DNA of 64,000 nucleotides from Dactylosporangium roseum (GCF_025264685.1 NZ_CP073721.1:3277001-3341000), one strand, 5' to 3'. Positions 9,452 through 19,090 are shown, numbered from the stretch's first letter. Translations and numbers: made by a program. Notes: a model not told the origin generated them from the letters alone.

Positions 9452-10005
9452 GCGGGTATTGAGGGGCCCGCCCGTTCTGCTTGCCGAAAATGACATCCGT
9501 GCAGGTCGCGGGCCCTGTACCGGGCCAAAACTGTGCTCACACTTGTGAGCTGGGGATTTGCGAGTGGATCAAGCTGCTCGGCGGTGTTCGTTGATCGTGC
9601 CGCCGAGAACCCGTCGCCCGGTGGATCGGCTTGTCGATCGCGATGACCACGCCGGGGTCGTAGTCGGGTGGATGCTGATCCAGGCTCTGGTGGCGGCCGG
9701 TGCCGGTCGAAGTGGTCCTCATCGTCGTGTAGCACGGTGCGGGTGTGCTGTTCGTTGTAGCAGCAACGGCGAGCCTAGGTTGAGGGGGCATAGCCCGGCC
9801 TCCCGGATCGAACCTTGAGGCCCAGGCGCGCGGCGCTGCGTCCCATGACGAGGTCGCTTCCCGACGGTTTCATCCATCCCGACACGCCAGTCGCGACCCG
9901 GCCGCGCCTTACCATCGTTCGGCGGACGGGGACCGACGAGAAATCCAACCTCAGTGGCCAGTGCGTTGACACTCCAGTACTTGGCCGTACTACCGGGATC
10001 CCGCA
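9452..10005. other. Gene-free stretch between convergent genes
   Basis: No convincing gene is present. Reading frames on both strands are short and arginine-rich. One minus-strand stretch (YDPGVVIAIDKPIHRATG near 9620-9680) looks protein-like but matches nothing I know and has no start. It is probably decayed sequence. Confidence 0.4.
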
Positions 10006-10956
10006 TCAGCGGAGTGTCAGGACGGTCTTCCCTCGAGCACGACGGGTCCGGACCTTGGCCAATGCTTCTAGCCCGTCCTCGAAGGGATAGACCTTTTCGA
10101 TCGTGAGGCGCATCTGCCCGGACGCGATCCGCTCCATGAGGGCCACCAACTCATCCCGGACGTTGATGCTGTGGGAAGGCATCGCTACTGTCACACCGGG
10201 CGTGGGGGCGACCTGGTCACCGGAAATCGTGATCACCGTGCCACCGTCCTTGACCACGCGGAGGCTGTCGGCGGTGGTGTTGGGCTGGATGGCCAGCGCC
10301 GCATCCGTGCCACCCGGTCTCCACCGGCGGATCTCGTCGGGCCAGCTACGGTCGTGGTAGTCGACGATCTTGGTTGCCCCCAGGGAGGCCAGGTACTCAT
10401 GGTTGTGTTGCGAGGCGGAGGCTGCGACCTGCCAGCCCTTGGCTCGCGCAAGTTGTACGGCGAAGGTGCCGATCGCCCCCGAGGCTCCGGCCACGAAGAT
10501 CGATCCCCCGGCCTGGATCGGCGGCAATGTGCGAAAGGCTCGCAAGGTGGTGTTGCCGGCCACCGGCACGGCAGCGGCTTGCTCGAAGTCGAGGCCCGCC
10601 GGGATCGGCACGATCAGCGAGTCGGCTCGGACCGCTGCGTACTCCGCCCAGGTCCCGCCTCTGACCTGCATCGAGCTGACGAATGCGATCCGGTCGCCGG
10701 GTTGGTGCCCCGCCACGGCGCTGCCGACCTCCTCGACGACGCCGGCTGCCTCGATCCCAATCGGGAAGGGGTAGGAGATGCCGGGCGGCAGGAAGTAGGA
10801 GTCGTGGATGCCCACCCCGACCGCCTTGATCCGCACGAGCAGCTCTTCACGTCCGATACGCGGTACGGGAACCCGCGCCAACTCTACGGAGCTGCACTGC
10901 GGTGACGGAATGACGAAGGCCCGCATCGCCCGACCCTCGGTCTCATAACCGGACAC
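10006..10956 (-). CDS. NADP-dependent quinone oxidoreductase-like MDR protein
   Basis: This 316-residue protein has the medium-chain dehydrogenase/reductase layout: a GroES-like N-terminal half (PIGIEAAGVVEEVGSAVAGH, then QPGDRIAF) and a Rossmann half with IFVAGASGAIGTFAVQLARA, the NADPH-binding loop. The zinc-ligand cysteines of alcohol dehydrogenases are absent, so it belongs with zinc-independent quinone oxidoreductases or enoyl reductases. The start at 10956 has GAGGAG close upstream; an internal ATG at 10926 (MRAFVIPSP) is the alternative. A small inverted repeat lies just upstream, suggesting repression by an unlinked MarR- or TetR-type regulator. Confidence 0.88.
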   Translation of the reverse strand: MSGYETEGRAMRAFVIPSPQCSSVELARVPVPRIGREELLVRIKAVGVGIHDSYFLPPGISYPFPIGIEAAGVVEEVGSAVAGHQPGDRIAFVSSMQVRGGTWAEYAAVRADSLIVPIPAGLDFEQAAAVPVAGNTTLRAFRTLPPIQAGGSIFVAGASGAIGTFAVQLARAKGWQVAASASQHNHEYLASLGATKIVDYHDRSWPDEIRRWRPGGTDAALAIQPNTTADSLRVVKDGGTVITISGDQVAPTPGVTVAMPSHSINVRDELVALMERIASGQMRLTIEKVYPFEDGLEALAKVRTRRARGKTVLTLR

Positions 10957-10974
10957 ATGGTCTCCTCGAACTGT

Positions 10975-10991
10975 TTAGAATCAGAGTCTAA
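10975..10991. promoter_or_regulatory. Inverted repeat upstream of the oxidoreductase
   Basis: TTAGA-ATCAGAG-TCTAA is a 5-base inverted repeat with a 7-base centre, about 20 bases upstream of the start codon at 10956. Its position suits an operator. No regulator gene lies beside it; an IS1380 relic occupies the place where one might be. Confidence 0.3.
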
Positions 10992-11200
10992 TGGCAGCGA
11001 TCACCCTAGCCCAATCGGGGACGTCGAAGGGCGTGCACTCACACGCGGTGTACGGCGCTTCGGCCACCTGGGCGTCGGAGATCAGCCCACCGGTGTCAGG
11101 CTCGGTGACCGCGCCGGGGTAGCGCACCGACGTGTACTGCTCGTCGTTGATGGCGGTGATGGCGGCGTCGACGGCGGGGTTGCGGGTGATCCTGCGCCCT
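10985..11200 (-). mobile_element. Relic of an IS1380-family transposase
   Basis: A minus-strand segment reads RITRNPAVDAAITAINDEQY, then TSVRYPGAVTEP and LISDAQVAEAPYTA. This matches the conserved middle of IS1380 transposases, where a sequence of type WTPIRYPxAIxD is followed by WISDAEVAExPxTAF. Only about 70 residues remain and both ends are lost. The flanking stretch 11200-11600 shows no gene I can support. Confidence 0.6.
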
Positions 11201-11610
11201 TGCCGGAGCCGGCACGTCCGGCCCGCAGCCGGACCCCGGCCAGCACCGGCGCTGCTTGCGGGGTGCTGATGGTGACTGCGGGCGGGGACAGGCCCGCCGC
11301 AGCACGGTCTCGCCCGCGATAAGTGGCAGCGCAACTACAGTAAGGTGGTAGCTGGTCTGCTGAGCCTGGACGGCCGTAGCTGCACCACTGCCAGGGGTGG
11401 GGATAGCGACCCGATGGGTTTCGCACTCGACGCGAACGTCGCCAAGCAGCGCGTCCAGGCCAGTTCCTCGACGAGATCCTGACGTTTCTTCACCCCCCGG
11501 GTCCTCGTCGAACACCGCACTGCGGGGCTGGTGGTCTACCTCATCAACGCGATCTTCTTCTAGGCCGGGTCAGCCCCCGGCTGCTGCCACCGGCGCCGGG
11601 ATGTCGTCGG

Positions 11611-12255
11611 TTAGCTTTGTAGGTATCGCAGCACGGCCATGACCCGCCGGTGGTCGACGTCTGAGGGCAGTAAGTCGAACTTTGTGAAGATGTTGGTGAT
11701 GTGTTTCTCCACGGCTCGTTCGGTCACCCGCAGCCCAGCGGCGATGGCCGTGTTGCTGCGTCCTTGGGCCATGAGCTGCAGGACTGACCGTTCCCGCGCG
11801 GTGAGGGCTGCGAGTTGGTCGCGGTGCCGGCTCCTGCCGAAAAGCTGTGTGACGACTTCCGGGTCGAGCGCGGTGCCGCCGCCGGCGATGCGATGCAGCG
11901 CGTCGAGGAAGTCATCGAGTCGGACGACTCGTTCCTTGAGCAGGTATCCGACTCCGTCGGAGCCGCCCGCGAGCAGTTCGGCGACGAAGGCCGTCTCGAC
12001 GTATTGGGAGAAGAGGAGTACACCGACGCCGGGGACGTCACGGCGTAGCTGGATGGCGGCTCGGAGCCCTTCGTCGGTGTGGTTCGGCGGGAGCCGGATA
12101 TCGATGATCGCAACGTCGGGGCGATGGCTCGTTACGGCTTCGAGCAGCGCCGAGGCGTCGACGACGGCGGCCTGCACGTCGTGGCCACGCACGGCGAGGA
12201 GGTGTGCGAGCCCTTCGCGCAGGATCGCGGAGTCCTCAGCAATGACGACGCGCAT
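11611..12255 (-). CDS. NarL/FixJ-family two-component response regulator
   Basis: The 214-residue protein begins MRVVIAEDSAILREGLAHLL, a receiver domain with acidic pocket residues and the phosphoacceptor Asp in VAIIDIRLPP. A LuxR-type helix-turn-helix follows at about residues 145-205 (LTARERSVLQLMAQGRSNTA, then VTERAVEKHITNIFTKFDL). It follows the histidine kinase gene by 14 bases on the same strand, so the two form one operon and a cognate pair. The regulated genes are unknown; the divergent hydrolase operon is a candidate by position. Confidence 0.93.
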   Translation of the reverse strand: MRVVIAEDSAILREGLAHLLAVRGHDVQAAVVDASALLEAVTSHRPDVAIIDIRLPPNHTDEGLRAAIQLRRDVPGVGVLLFSQYVETAFVAELLAGGSDGVGYLLKERVVRLDDFLDALHRIAGGGTALDPEVVTQLFGRSRHRDQLAALTARERSVLQLMAQGRSNTAIAAGLRVTERAVEKHITNIFTKFDLLPSDVDHRRVMAVLRYLQS

Positions 12256-12269
12256 CTTGAAGCGGCCTC

Positions 12270-13541
12270 TCAGTCCGTACCCGTACCCGGGCAGGGGATC
12301 TCGACGGTGACCACAGTCGGACCGGCCGGCGGACTCGAGATCACCATTCGGCCGTCGACGACCCGGATCCGCTCGGCAAGTCCGGCCAGACCGCCGCCGG
12401 CTCGTGGGAAGGCACCGCCACGGCCGTCATCGCTCGTACGAATGCGCAGAACGCCGTCGCGGAGGGCTATCCGGAGCGTGGCGGTGCGCGCCGCACTGTG
12501 CTTGCCGACGTTGGTGAGTAGCTCGCATGCGCAGAAATACGCGATGCTCTCGACGGCTGGCGGTGGTCGCCGTGGCAGATCAACGCTGACTGTCACCGAT
12601 ACCGGACTACCGGCCGCCACGGTCGTCAACGCGGCGTGCAATCCCCGGTCGAGCACCGGCGGATGAATACCGCGGATCAGGTCGCGTAGCTGCGTGACCG
12701 TGGCGGTCAGGGCGTCCTGAGCGGTGTCGACGGCAGCTCGGAGATGCTCCGGCGGGGCGTCGGCGGCCACCAGTTCCCGGATCATCGTCAGGTGCATGCC
12801 GACTCCGATCAGTTGGGCCTGGGCGCCGTCGTGCAGATCCCGTTCGATGCGGCGCAGCGTCGCATGTGCGTCGCTCACCGCTTGGTCGCGGGTCTCGCGG
12901 AGGTCGGCCAACCGCTGCGCCGCCTGGCTCGGGCCGAGCAGCCCCCGAATCAGCATCCGCTCCACGGCGAGGACGGATCGCAGCATCCATGGGGCGACAA
13001 GGAGCAACACCAGGCCGGCGAGCGAGCTGCCGACAATCGCCCACGGTTCGGGTGGATGCTCCTGCAGCGGGACGTATGTCAGCATCGTCAGCCCGTATCC
13101 ATAACATCCGCCGCCGATGAGCAGTGACGGTATCGCCACCGGGAGCTTGGCCAGCGTGTAGGCCAGAGCCCGCCAGCCGGCAGGGTCGGTGAGCATCGCC
13201 CGTCGCCAGCCGAAGACCCCGCCCCGGACCGTCGGCCGGGGCGGCGCTGGCACGCGCTCGTCGCGCAAACGGTGCGCCAGGGCCAGGCGCAGCCTGCCGA
13301 GGCCGGCCGCCGTGCGCAGTATCAGCGCCAGCAGCCACGTGCCCAGCGGTGTGATCAACAGTATCGTACTGAGCACGCCGCCGGCGAGCAGCAAGATCCC
13401 CGATACGAGGTCCAGCGGCACGGTCAACAGCAGGTACGCCAGGCCCTTCAAGGATTGCCGGGCGACCACCGCCCGACCGGCGACGATCAACACCTGGGCA
13501 GCCGGGCGGAGGTTGCCCACCCGTGACGGCTGGTCGATCAC
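12270..13541 (-). CDS. NarL-type sensor histidine kinase
   Basis: The kinase has an N-terminal membrane domain with about four hydrophobic segments (one contains LAYLLLTVPLDLVSGILLLA), a HisKA_3 dimerisation helix with the phosphoacceptor His in ERDLHDGAQAQLIGVGMHL, and a HATPase domain with CELLTNVGKHSAA and SDDGRGGA as N and G boxes. I place the start at GTG 13541 with GAGG upstream (423 residues). The frame is open much further, to 14027, but that part is arginine-rich and lies antisense to the divergent hydrolase gene. It pairs with the downstream response regulator. Confidence 0.88.
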   Translation of the reverse strand: MIDQPSRVGNLRPAAQVLIVAGRAVVARQSLKGLAYLLLTVPLDLVSGILLLAGGVLSTILLITPLGTWLLALILRTAAGLGRLRLALAHRLRDERVPAPPRPTVRGGVFGWRRAMLTDPAGWRALAYTLAKLPVAIPSLLIGGGCYGYGLTMLTYVPLQEHPPEPWAIVGSSLAGLVLLLVAPWMLRSVLAVERMLIRGLLGPSQAAQRLADLRETRDQAVSDAHATLRRIERDLHDGAQAQLIGVGMHLTMIRELVAADAPPEHLRAAVDTAQDALTATVTQLRDLIRGIHPPVLDRGLHAALTTVAAGSPVSVTVSVDLPRRPPPAVESIAYFCACELLTNVGKHSAARTATLRIALRDGVLRIRTSDDGRGGAFPRAGGGLAGLAERIRVVDGRMVISSPPAGPTVVTVEIPCPGTGTD

Positions 13542-13725
13542 CCTGGCTACCTCGATCTCGATCCGATAGTGACGAACGTGACCATCCGACGTTCCTGTCC
13601 GACGCAGACAGACACGATCGTGGCAGCACACCGTTGACGGTGCGGGTAGCCGCACCGCGCCGTGCCCGGCTCCCCGTAGCGATCTTCGTGAGCCTGCCCG
13701 CCTGCGCCCGCGCCTCGCCCCGACG

Positions 13726-14847
13726 ATGCTCGACGGCATGCGGAAGATGGTTGCGCCAGGGCAGGTCCGCCCGCGGCACTCCCCAACGGCTGCGGTGGTG
13801 ACGGGGAGCGTCGCCAGGATAGCGCTCAGATTCGTGGTCGCGGCTGTTTTCGCCGTGGGGCTAAGTGTAACGGCCAACCTCGTCGGCCCGACGCGGCCGA
13901 CCCCTGCGGTCGCCGAAGCGACGGTAGACACGTGGCTCGCCGACCCGCTGACGCCTCCCGATCCACGCACCGCAACACCCGCGCGTGTCGCCGCGTTCTT
14001 CGCCCGCCTGCCCCCCGCCGACACCACGGCGCTGGCTGGCCGCTACCCGCGGATCGTCGGCAACCTCGATGGCGCACCGGCGGCCCTGCGGTACGCAGCC
14101 AACCGCGTGCGGTACCCGCAGGCGTCGCGCCGGCAGATCCTCGCCTTCGACGACCGCGGGGACGGCCGGATCGTCGAAGTCCTGGGCGATCTGGACACCG
14201 CCACCCGAGTGGTGATCATTGTGCCTGGCGTGGATGACAAGCTGACCAACTTCGACACCGGCCATGGTGGAGTCCAGCGCCGCGCACCCGCCTGGCAGTT
14301 GCGGCGGCTGTATGACCAGATCCAGGGCCTTGACCCGGCCGCCCCGATCGCCGCGGTGGCCTGGCTAGGCTACGACCCTCCCGAGGGCGTGCGCCGCGAC
14401 GCACTGCGCGAGGACCGCGCGGCCGCCGGAGCCATCGCGCTCAACCGCTTCATCGACGGTCTGCTGCTCGGACATCCGGGCTTGACGATCACGGTGATCG
14501 GGCACAGCTACGGGTCCGTCGTCGCAGCGCTCGCCGCACCCCACATGGCCCATCAGGTCACTGACATCGTGTCGATCGGCAGCCCCGGGATGGCAGCGGC
14601 CAACCGATCAGCGTTGCGCACCACCGCGCGGGTGTGGGCCGGCAGCGCACCGAACGACTGGACCCGCCGGATCCCGGGCGTACGAGTACTCGGCGTCGGT
14701 CACGGCCGACTGCCCACCGACCCCGGGTTCGGCGCGCGGCCCCTACCGTGCGCCGACGTCGACGGACACGATGGCTACTTCACGCCCGGTACCACCGCGC
14801 TCCGCGGGATGGCCCGAATCGCGCTCGGCGTCGGCGACGCCCGATGA
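13726..14847 (+). CDS. Secreted alpha/beta hydrolase, DUF1023-like
   Basis: After a hydrophobic leader (IALRFVVAAVFAVGLSVTA) comes an alpha/beta hydrolase of the DUF1023 type: VVIIVPGVDDKLTNFDTG, then AVAWLGYDPPEGVR, and the nucleophile elbow ITVIGHSYGSVVAA with Ser in G-H-S-Y-G. DGHDGYFTPG supplies a late His. The enzyme is probably exported and cleaves an ester or amide; the substrate is unknown. Starts at 13726 or GTG 13795/13798 are possible; the later ones place the signal peptide at the N-terminus. It is coupled by an ATGA overlap to the acyltransferase. A segment of this gene is duplicated at about 47836-48030 on the minus strand. Confidence 0.85.
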   Translation: MLDGMRKMVAPGQVRPRHSPTAAVVTGSVARIALRFVVAAVFAVGLSVTANLVGPTRPTPAVAEATVDTWLADPLTPPDPRTATPARVAAFFARLPPADTTALAGRYPRIVGNLDGAPAALRYAANRVRYPQASRRQILAFDDRGDGRIVEVLGDLDTATRVVIIVPGVDDKLTNFDTGHGGVQRRAPAWQLRRLYDQIQGLDPAAPIAAVAWLGYDPPEGVRRDALREDRAAAGAIALNRFIDGLLLGHPGLTITVIGHSYGSVVAALAAPHMAHQVTDIVSIGSPGMAAANRSALRTTARVWAGSAPNDWTRRIPGVRVLGVGHGRLPTDPGFGARPLPCADVDGHDGYFTPGTTALRGMARIALGVGDAR

Positions 14848-16022
14848 CCCCGGTGCTCACACAGCGCACACCGATGCCTACACATAACCTGCCGACGCAC
14901 CGCAATCGGGTGGTCGACGGGCTGCGCGCGCTGGCGATGATCGGTGTGGTATCCGGTCACTGGCTGGTGACAGGCCTGGCCACAGATGCGGATGGTGCAC
15001 TGCACCAACAGAGCCCGTTGCGCCAGTTGCCGATGCTCGTGCCGCTCACCTGGATCCTGCAGACGCTGGGTCTGTTCTTCTTCGTGTCCGGCTACACCGC
15101 CGTTACCGGCTCGATCCGTGCGCCAACGCGGAACAGGGCCCAGGCGCGATGGCTGGCGACCCGGGCTCGACGGCTCCTGCCACCGATCACAGTCTTCGCC
15201 GTGCTCTGGTTGCTCACCTGCGCCGCGTTGCACGCCACGCACGTGGCAGCGCCAACACAACACGTGGTCAGCCGCCTCATGATCAGCCCGCTGTGGTTCG
15301 TGCTGGTGGTGCTGCTGCTGAGCGCGATGACACCTTCCCTCTCCGCCGCTGAGCGCCGACTCGGCCCGGGACTGGCGCTTGCGCCCCTCGCCGCCGTGGC
15401 GGTGGTGGACCTTGCCCGGTTCGCCGTGTGGCCGGCTATGCCGCAGTGGCTGACCTACCTCAACGGCGTCACCGGCTGGCTGGTGCCCTACGTGCTGGGC
15501 GTGTCCATGGCACGGGGACACCTTCACGGCCGCAGGGTAGGCACCGCACTGGTGCTCGCCGGTATCGTCGCCGGGGCCTTGTTGATCGTCGTGGCCGGCT
15601 ATCCGGCCAGTGCGGTCGGTGTCCCCGGCGAAGGTCGCTCCAACCTCGCCCCACCCTCTCTGCTGACGGTTGCGCTCTCGCTGGTGCAGATCGGCCTCGC
15701 GCTCATGGCCTGGAAGCGACTGGAACGTCTGCTCGAACGGTCCGCCTGGTGGGCAACCGTGACGGCGCTGAGCCTGTCGGCGATGACGGTGTTTCTCTGG
15801 CACCAGACCGCCCTCCTCATCGTCGCCGGAACCGGCCACGCGTTCCTACGCGACCCGGCCGGTCTCATCGGAGCACCCGATGAGACCTCCTGGTTGGTGC
15901 ACCGCCTGGCGTGGCTACCAGTCTTCGCCGGTGTTCTGGCGCTGCTGCGGCTGCTGTTCCGAAGCGCTGAGCGCTTCTCGTACTCGACCCGCACGGCAAA
16001 TTCGGAAAGGAAAACACCTTGA
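14844..16022 (+). CDS. Integral membrane acyltransferase, acyltransferase 3 family
   Basis: The protein (392 residues) starts MTPVLTQRTPMPTHNLPTHR and shows NRVVDGLRALAMIGVVSGHW, the family's usual first helix with a histidine, followed by some ten hydrophobic segments including LFFFVSGYTAVTGS and MTVFLWHQTALLIVAG. Such enzymes transfer acyl groups onto sugars, lipids or antibiotics at the membrane. The ATG at 14844 overlaps the hydrolase stop codon, and its own stop overlaps the TTG start of the methyltransferase, so the three are translationally coupled. In the duplicate at 47481-48030 this gene is missing entirely. Confidence 0.87.
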   Translation: MTPVLTQRTPMPTHNLPTHRNRVVDGLRALAMIGVVSGHWLVTGLATDADGALHQQSPLRQLPMLVPLTWILQTLGLFFFVSGYTAVTGSIRAPTRNRAQARWLATRARRLLPPITVFAVLWLLTCAALHATHVAAPTQHVVSRLMISPLWFVLVVLLLSAMTPSLSAAERRLGPGLALAPLAAVAVVDLARFAVWPAMPQWLTYLNGVTGWLVPYVLGVSMARGHLHGRRVGTALVLAGIVAGALLIVVAGYPASAVGVPGEGRSNLAPPSLLTVALSLVQIGLALMAWKRLERLLERSAWWATVTALSLSAMTVFLWHQTALLIVAGTGHAFLRDPAGLIGAPDETSWLVHRLAWLPVFAGVLALLRLLFRSAERFSYSTRTANSERKTP

Positions 16023-16768
16023 TCGCCAGCCGTCCCGGTTCATCAGCGCCGCGCGACTACCGCAACGCCAGGCGGCAAACCATCGACCTGGCCACCGTCC
16101 TGCGCCTGTACCGAACGCACGCGGAAGCGCTCGGCGCGGCCCGCGACGCGCAGCGCGGCATGTTGTGCGTCAGCCGTGGGATGCGCCCGAAACTCGATGA
16201 CATCGAAGCCGAGCTCACCTACCTGCTGGTACGGGACGCCAAGCCCGCCAGGGTCGTCGAAATCGGGACGTTCCATGGTTGGTCGACGTCCTGGCTGTTG
16301 CGGGCCGTCGCCGACAACGCGACGGGGCATCTGGATTCATACGACATCGTCGACCATGTGCTCCGCACCATCCCCGGTGACCTGTCCGGCGACCGATGGA
16401 CCTTCCACCGCGGCGACGTACGGGCCCGAGCCGATCTGCAACCGTCCACCATCAACTACCTCTTCATCGACGCCGCGCACACGGCACGGTTCGCTCGCTG
16501 GTACACGCACAACCTTCTGGACAATGTGCGAGCGGGAACCCCGGTCACAGTTCACGACGTCTTCCATCGCGCTCGAACCCGGCGCTTCAGCGAAGGCCGC
16601 GTGGTGCTCGATTGGCTCGCCCAGCGCAACATCAGCTACTTCACCGCGTCGGCCAAGGCGGCACCGCACGTGTATGAGGAGATTTTGGCCGTCAGACGTT
16701 CGCTCGGACTCAGCGAGGCCGTACACAAGCTGTCCCCGAATCCGATGATCTACTTCACGACGCGCTGA
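16019..16768 (+). CDS. Class I SAM-dependent methyltransferase
   Basis: The 249-residue protein has a SAM-binding motif I, ARVVEIGTFHGWSTSWLLRA, then INYLFIDAAHTARFARWYTH with an acidic post-motif, as in the Methyltransf_24 group. Translation starts at TTG 16019, preceded by GGAAAGGAAAACACC, and overlaps the acyltransferase stop. The same TTG and leader are conserved in the relic copy near 47800. Its substrate is unknown; with a hydrolase and an acyltransferase in the operon it may modify a small molecule or a cell-surface glycan. Confidence 0.85.
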   Translation: MIASRPGSSAPRDYRNARRQTIDLATVLRLYRTHAEALGAARDAQRGMLCVSRGMRPKLDDIEAELTYLLVRDAKPARVVEIGTFHGWSTSWLLRAVADNATGHLDSYDIVDHVLRTIPGDLSGDRWTFHRGDVRARADLQPSTINYLFIDAAHTARFARWYTHNLLDNVRAGTPVTVHDVFHRARTRRFSEGRVVLDWLAQRNISYFTASAKAAPHVYEEILAVRRSLGLSEAVHKLSPNPMIYFTTR

Positions 16769-17000
16769 GGGCCGCCGGCGGTGACGAGGTGAGCTTCGAG
16801 CGACACCTCGGCGTGGGTCAGGGCGGCGCTGGACAGCCAGGCAGCGACCGCGCTGACGCTCCAGGCGGCGTGGCACCCGTTGAGCACCGGCGGCCCGGCC
16901 CAGCGCTCGACGGCGACGGCGCTGGTGTTCATCGCCGCACCGATGAGGTTTTCGCGCCGCGCCCGTCTGTATGTGGAAGATCGACTCACGAGAGGCTGGC

Positions 17001-17588
17001 ATGATGCGGAAACTGACCTTTGGCATGAATGTGACCCTGGACGGCTACATCGCCGCGCCCGGCGACGACCTCGGTTGGGGTGGGGGTGAGGGGCCGGACT
17101 CGTCGTCGAGCGACGAGCTGTTCCAGTGGTGGTCCGACCGGGTGGGGGCGACGGGCCTGGCGCTCTATGGGCGCAAGCTGTGGGAGGTGATGAGTTCCCA
17201 CTGGCCGACCGCCGACCAGCAGCCCGGCGTCACACCGGCGGAGGCCGAGTTCGCCCGCCGCTGGCGGGACATGCCGAAGGTGGTGTTCTCCTCGACGACC
17301 GGCACGGTCGACTGGAACACCCGCCTGGTCACCGGCGACGCGGTCACCGAGATCACCCGGCTCAAGACAGAGGACGCCGGCCCGATGGACATCGGCGGCG
17401 CGACGCTCGCCGGGGCGGCCATGCGGGCCGGACTGATCGACGAGTACGTGCTGGTCACCGTGCCGGTCCTGGTGGGCGGCGGCACGCCGTTCTTCACCGC
17501 GCTGGACAACTGGGTGAACCTGAGCCTCGTGGAGACGCGGGCATTTCCCGGCGGCGTCCTGCTGACCCGATACGAGACGAGGCAATGA
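17001..17588 (+). CDS. Dihydrofolate reductase family (RibD C-terminal-like) protein
   Basis: The protein of about 195 residues starts MMRKLTFGMNVTLDGYIAAP, typical of the YyaP/RibD C-terminal fold, with ATGLALYGRKLWEVMSSHWP and a late MDIGGATLAGAAMRAGLIDE turn that binds NADPH in relatives. It is probably an NADPH-dependent reductase of unknown substrate; true folate activity is not implied. GAGAGG lies just upstream of the paired ATGs at 17001 and 17004. Such genes often pair with ECF sigma factors; the convergent ECF gene across a strong terminator is therefore notable. Confidence 0.87.
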   Translation: MMRKLTFGMNVTLDGYIAAPGDDLGWGGGEGPDSSSSDELFQWWSDRVGATGLALYGRKLWEVMSSHWPTADQQPGVTPAEAEFARRWRDMPKVVFSSTTGTVDWNTRLVTGDAVTEITRLKTEDAGPMDIGGATLAGAAMRAGLIDEYVLVTVPVLVGGGTPFFTALDNWVNLSLVETRAFPGGVLLTRYETRQ

Positions 17589-17639
17589 GCACGGGCCAGA
17601 TGCTCGGCTCGTGAGGCCGGGTTCGTCGGGCATCGAGAT

Positions 17640-17664
17640 GCCCCGCCGGCGTTGCCGGCGGGGC
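17640..17664. terminator. Bidirectional terminator hairpin
   Basis: GCCCCGCCGGC-GTT-GCCGGCGGGGC is a perfect 11-base-pair stem with a 3-base loop. It lies between the ends of two convergent genes (17588 and 17709), so it can stop transcription from both sides. There is no T-tract, as is usual for actinobacterial terminators. Confidence 0.75.
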
Positions 17665-17708
17665 GGTGATGTTCGCGTCGGTGTTCAGGACGATGGGGAC
17701 TTGCCTGA

Positions 17709-18716
17709 TCACAGTGTCGGGGGCAGGTCCAGCCATGGTTTGTCGGTGGCGTCGAATCCGGTGAGCTCGGCGATCTTCCCGTCGACGATGTGCAGGACCG
17801 CGATGGCGAACAGCCGGTACTCCGGGTCGTCGGGGGTGCGGAGGTACAGCACGGCGGCGGGCATGCGGTTGACCGTCGTGGTGACACAGCGCCAGTCGTC
17901 GTGGCCGGGCTGGAAGAGCCCACCGGAGACCCAGCCGTCCACCGCGTCCTTGGCCGTGACGACCGAGGTGCCCGCCTCGGGCAGCATCACGAAGCGCAGG
18001 TCGTCGCGCAGCAGGGAGATCAGCCCGTCGAGGTCGTTGCGCTCATGGGCGTCGATATACAACTTCACCACGGTGCGCTCGTCACTCGACAGCTCGTTGG
18101 TGGCGGGTCTCCGCCAGTCGAGGCGGCGGCCGGGCAGTTGCTCGCGCATCGTCACGCGGGCCCGCTGCAGTGCGCTGGTCACCGATGCGACGGTCAGCTC
18201 GAGAGCGTCGGCGGTCGTCGCCGCCGGCCAGCCGAGGACGTCGCGCAGGATGAACACCGCCCGCTGCCGCGGCGGCAGGTGCTGGATGGCGACGATGAAC
18301 GCCAGCTCGATCGTTTCCCGCGCCACCACCGACTCCTGCGGGTCCTCGGGGAGCATCCGGTCGGGGTACGGCTGCAGGTACAGCACCTCGGAGCCGACGT
18401 CCGCCAGCTCGGACGGTACGGGTGTGCGGTCGTTGCGCTTCTCCAGGAAGTCGAGGCAGGCGTTCGTCGCGATCCGGTGCAGCCAGGTCCGCAGCGCAGC
18501 GTGGCCCTTGAACGACTCCCGCTTGTGCCACGCTCGCAGGAACGTCTCCTGCGTCATGTCCTGGGCGTCCTCGTAGTTCGCGAGCATCCGGTAGCAGTGC
18601 ACCTGCAGCTCACGCCGGTGGCGCTCGGTGATGAGCGCGAACCGCGCCGTATCGCCTGAGCGAGCCACCGCGATGAACGTGGCCTCGTCAGCGCCCAGCG
18701 GTCTAGCGTCGGTCAT
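17709..18716 (-). CDS. ECF sigma factor with SnoaL-like C-terminal domain
   Basis: The product (about 335 residues) has region 2 (RELQVHCYRMLANYEDAQDM, then TQETFLRAW and LHRIATNACLDFLEKR), region 4 (HLPPRQRAVFILRDVLGWPA) and a C-terminal SnoaL/NTF2-like domain (KLYIDAHERNDLDGLISLLR onwards). This is the SigG-like type often called RNA polymerase subunit sigma-70 with a polyketide-cyclase-like tail. I choose ATG 18716, nine bases after AGGA; ATG 18722 is also possible. It is convergent with the DHFR-like gene. Confidence 0.88.
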   Translation of the reverse strand: MTDARPLGADEATFIAVARSGDTARFALITERHRRELQVHCYRMLANYEDAQDMTQETFLRAWHKRESFKGHAALRTWLHRIATNACLDFLEKRNDRTPVPSELADVGSEVLYLQPYPDRMLPEDPQESVVARETIELAFIVAIQHLPPRQRAVFILRDVLGWPAATTADALELTVASVTSALQRARVTMREQLPGRRLDWRRPATNELSSDERTVVKLYIDAHERNDLDGLISLLRDDLRFVMLPEAGTSVVTAKDAVDGWVSGGLFQPGHDDWRCVTTTVNRMPAAVLYLRTPDDPEYRLFAIAVLHIVDGKIAELTGFDATDKPWLDLPPTL

Positions 18717-19090
18717 GGTCATGAATCCTTCCACCGTGCGTGCGAGGGGACTACCAGAACCGACGACATGGCGGAAGAATTCTGGTCGGTGAAGCCGCTG
18801 ACACCGGGCCGTACGTCTGGGCGGAAAGGTCGGGTCGCTGGTCGGGCCGGCCGGGCGGCGACTGGACTGGATCGCAGCGTGACGATCTTTGAGCCAGCCA
18901 CCGCGTAAGCTTCCGGCTCCGCCTCACCGGCGCCGGCGGACCACCGGCAACTGCTGGCTGCCCGATCAACGGCCCGCGGACAGCGACCTCTTCGCCGAAC
19001 CGTTACACCGTTAAGGCGATAGTCCCGAGGCCCAATGGCGGGCTCTCGAAGTGGTCGAGAACCGCGCTGGTCGCGTCGACGCCGTCGGCG
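18717..19090. other. Upstream region of the ECF gene, no gene seen
   Basis: About 370 bases between the start of the ECF sigma gene and the end of the SARP gene. Reading frames are short and low in protein-like character. I see no RNA gene or strong hairpin; the ECF promoter should lie in its left part. Confidence 0.4.

Noticed and set aside
9740..9990. Possible small minus-strand gene
   Set aside because: Frames are short, lack ribosome sites and show no motif; composition is that of non-coding high-GC DNA.
13542..14027. N-terminal extension of the histidine kinase to 14027
   Set aside because: It is antisense to the divergent hydrolase, Arg-rich and without membrane or sensor character; GTG 13541 has a ribosome site and precedes the first transmembrane helix.
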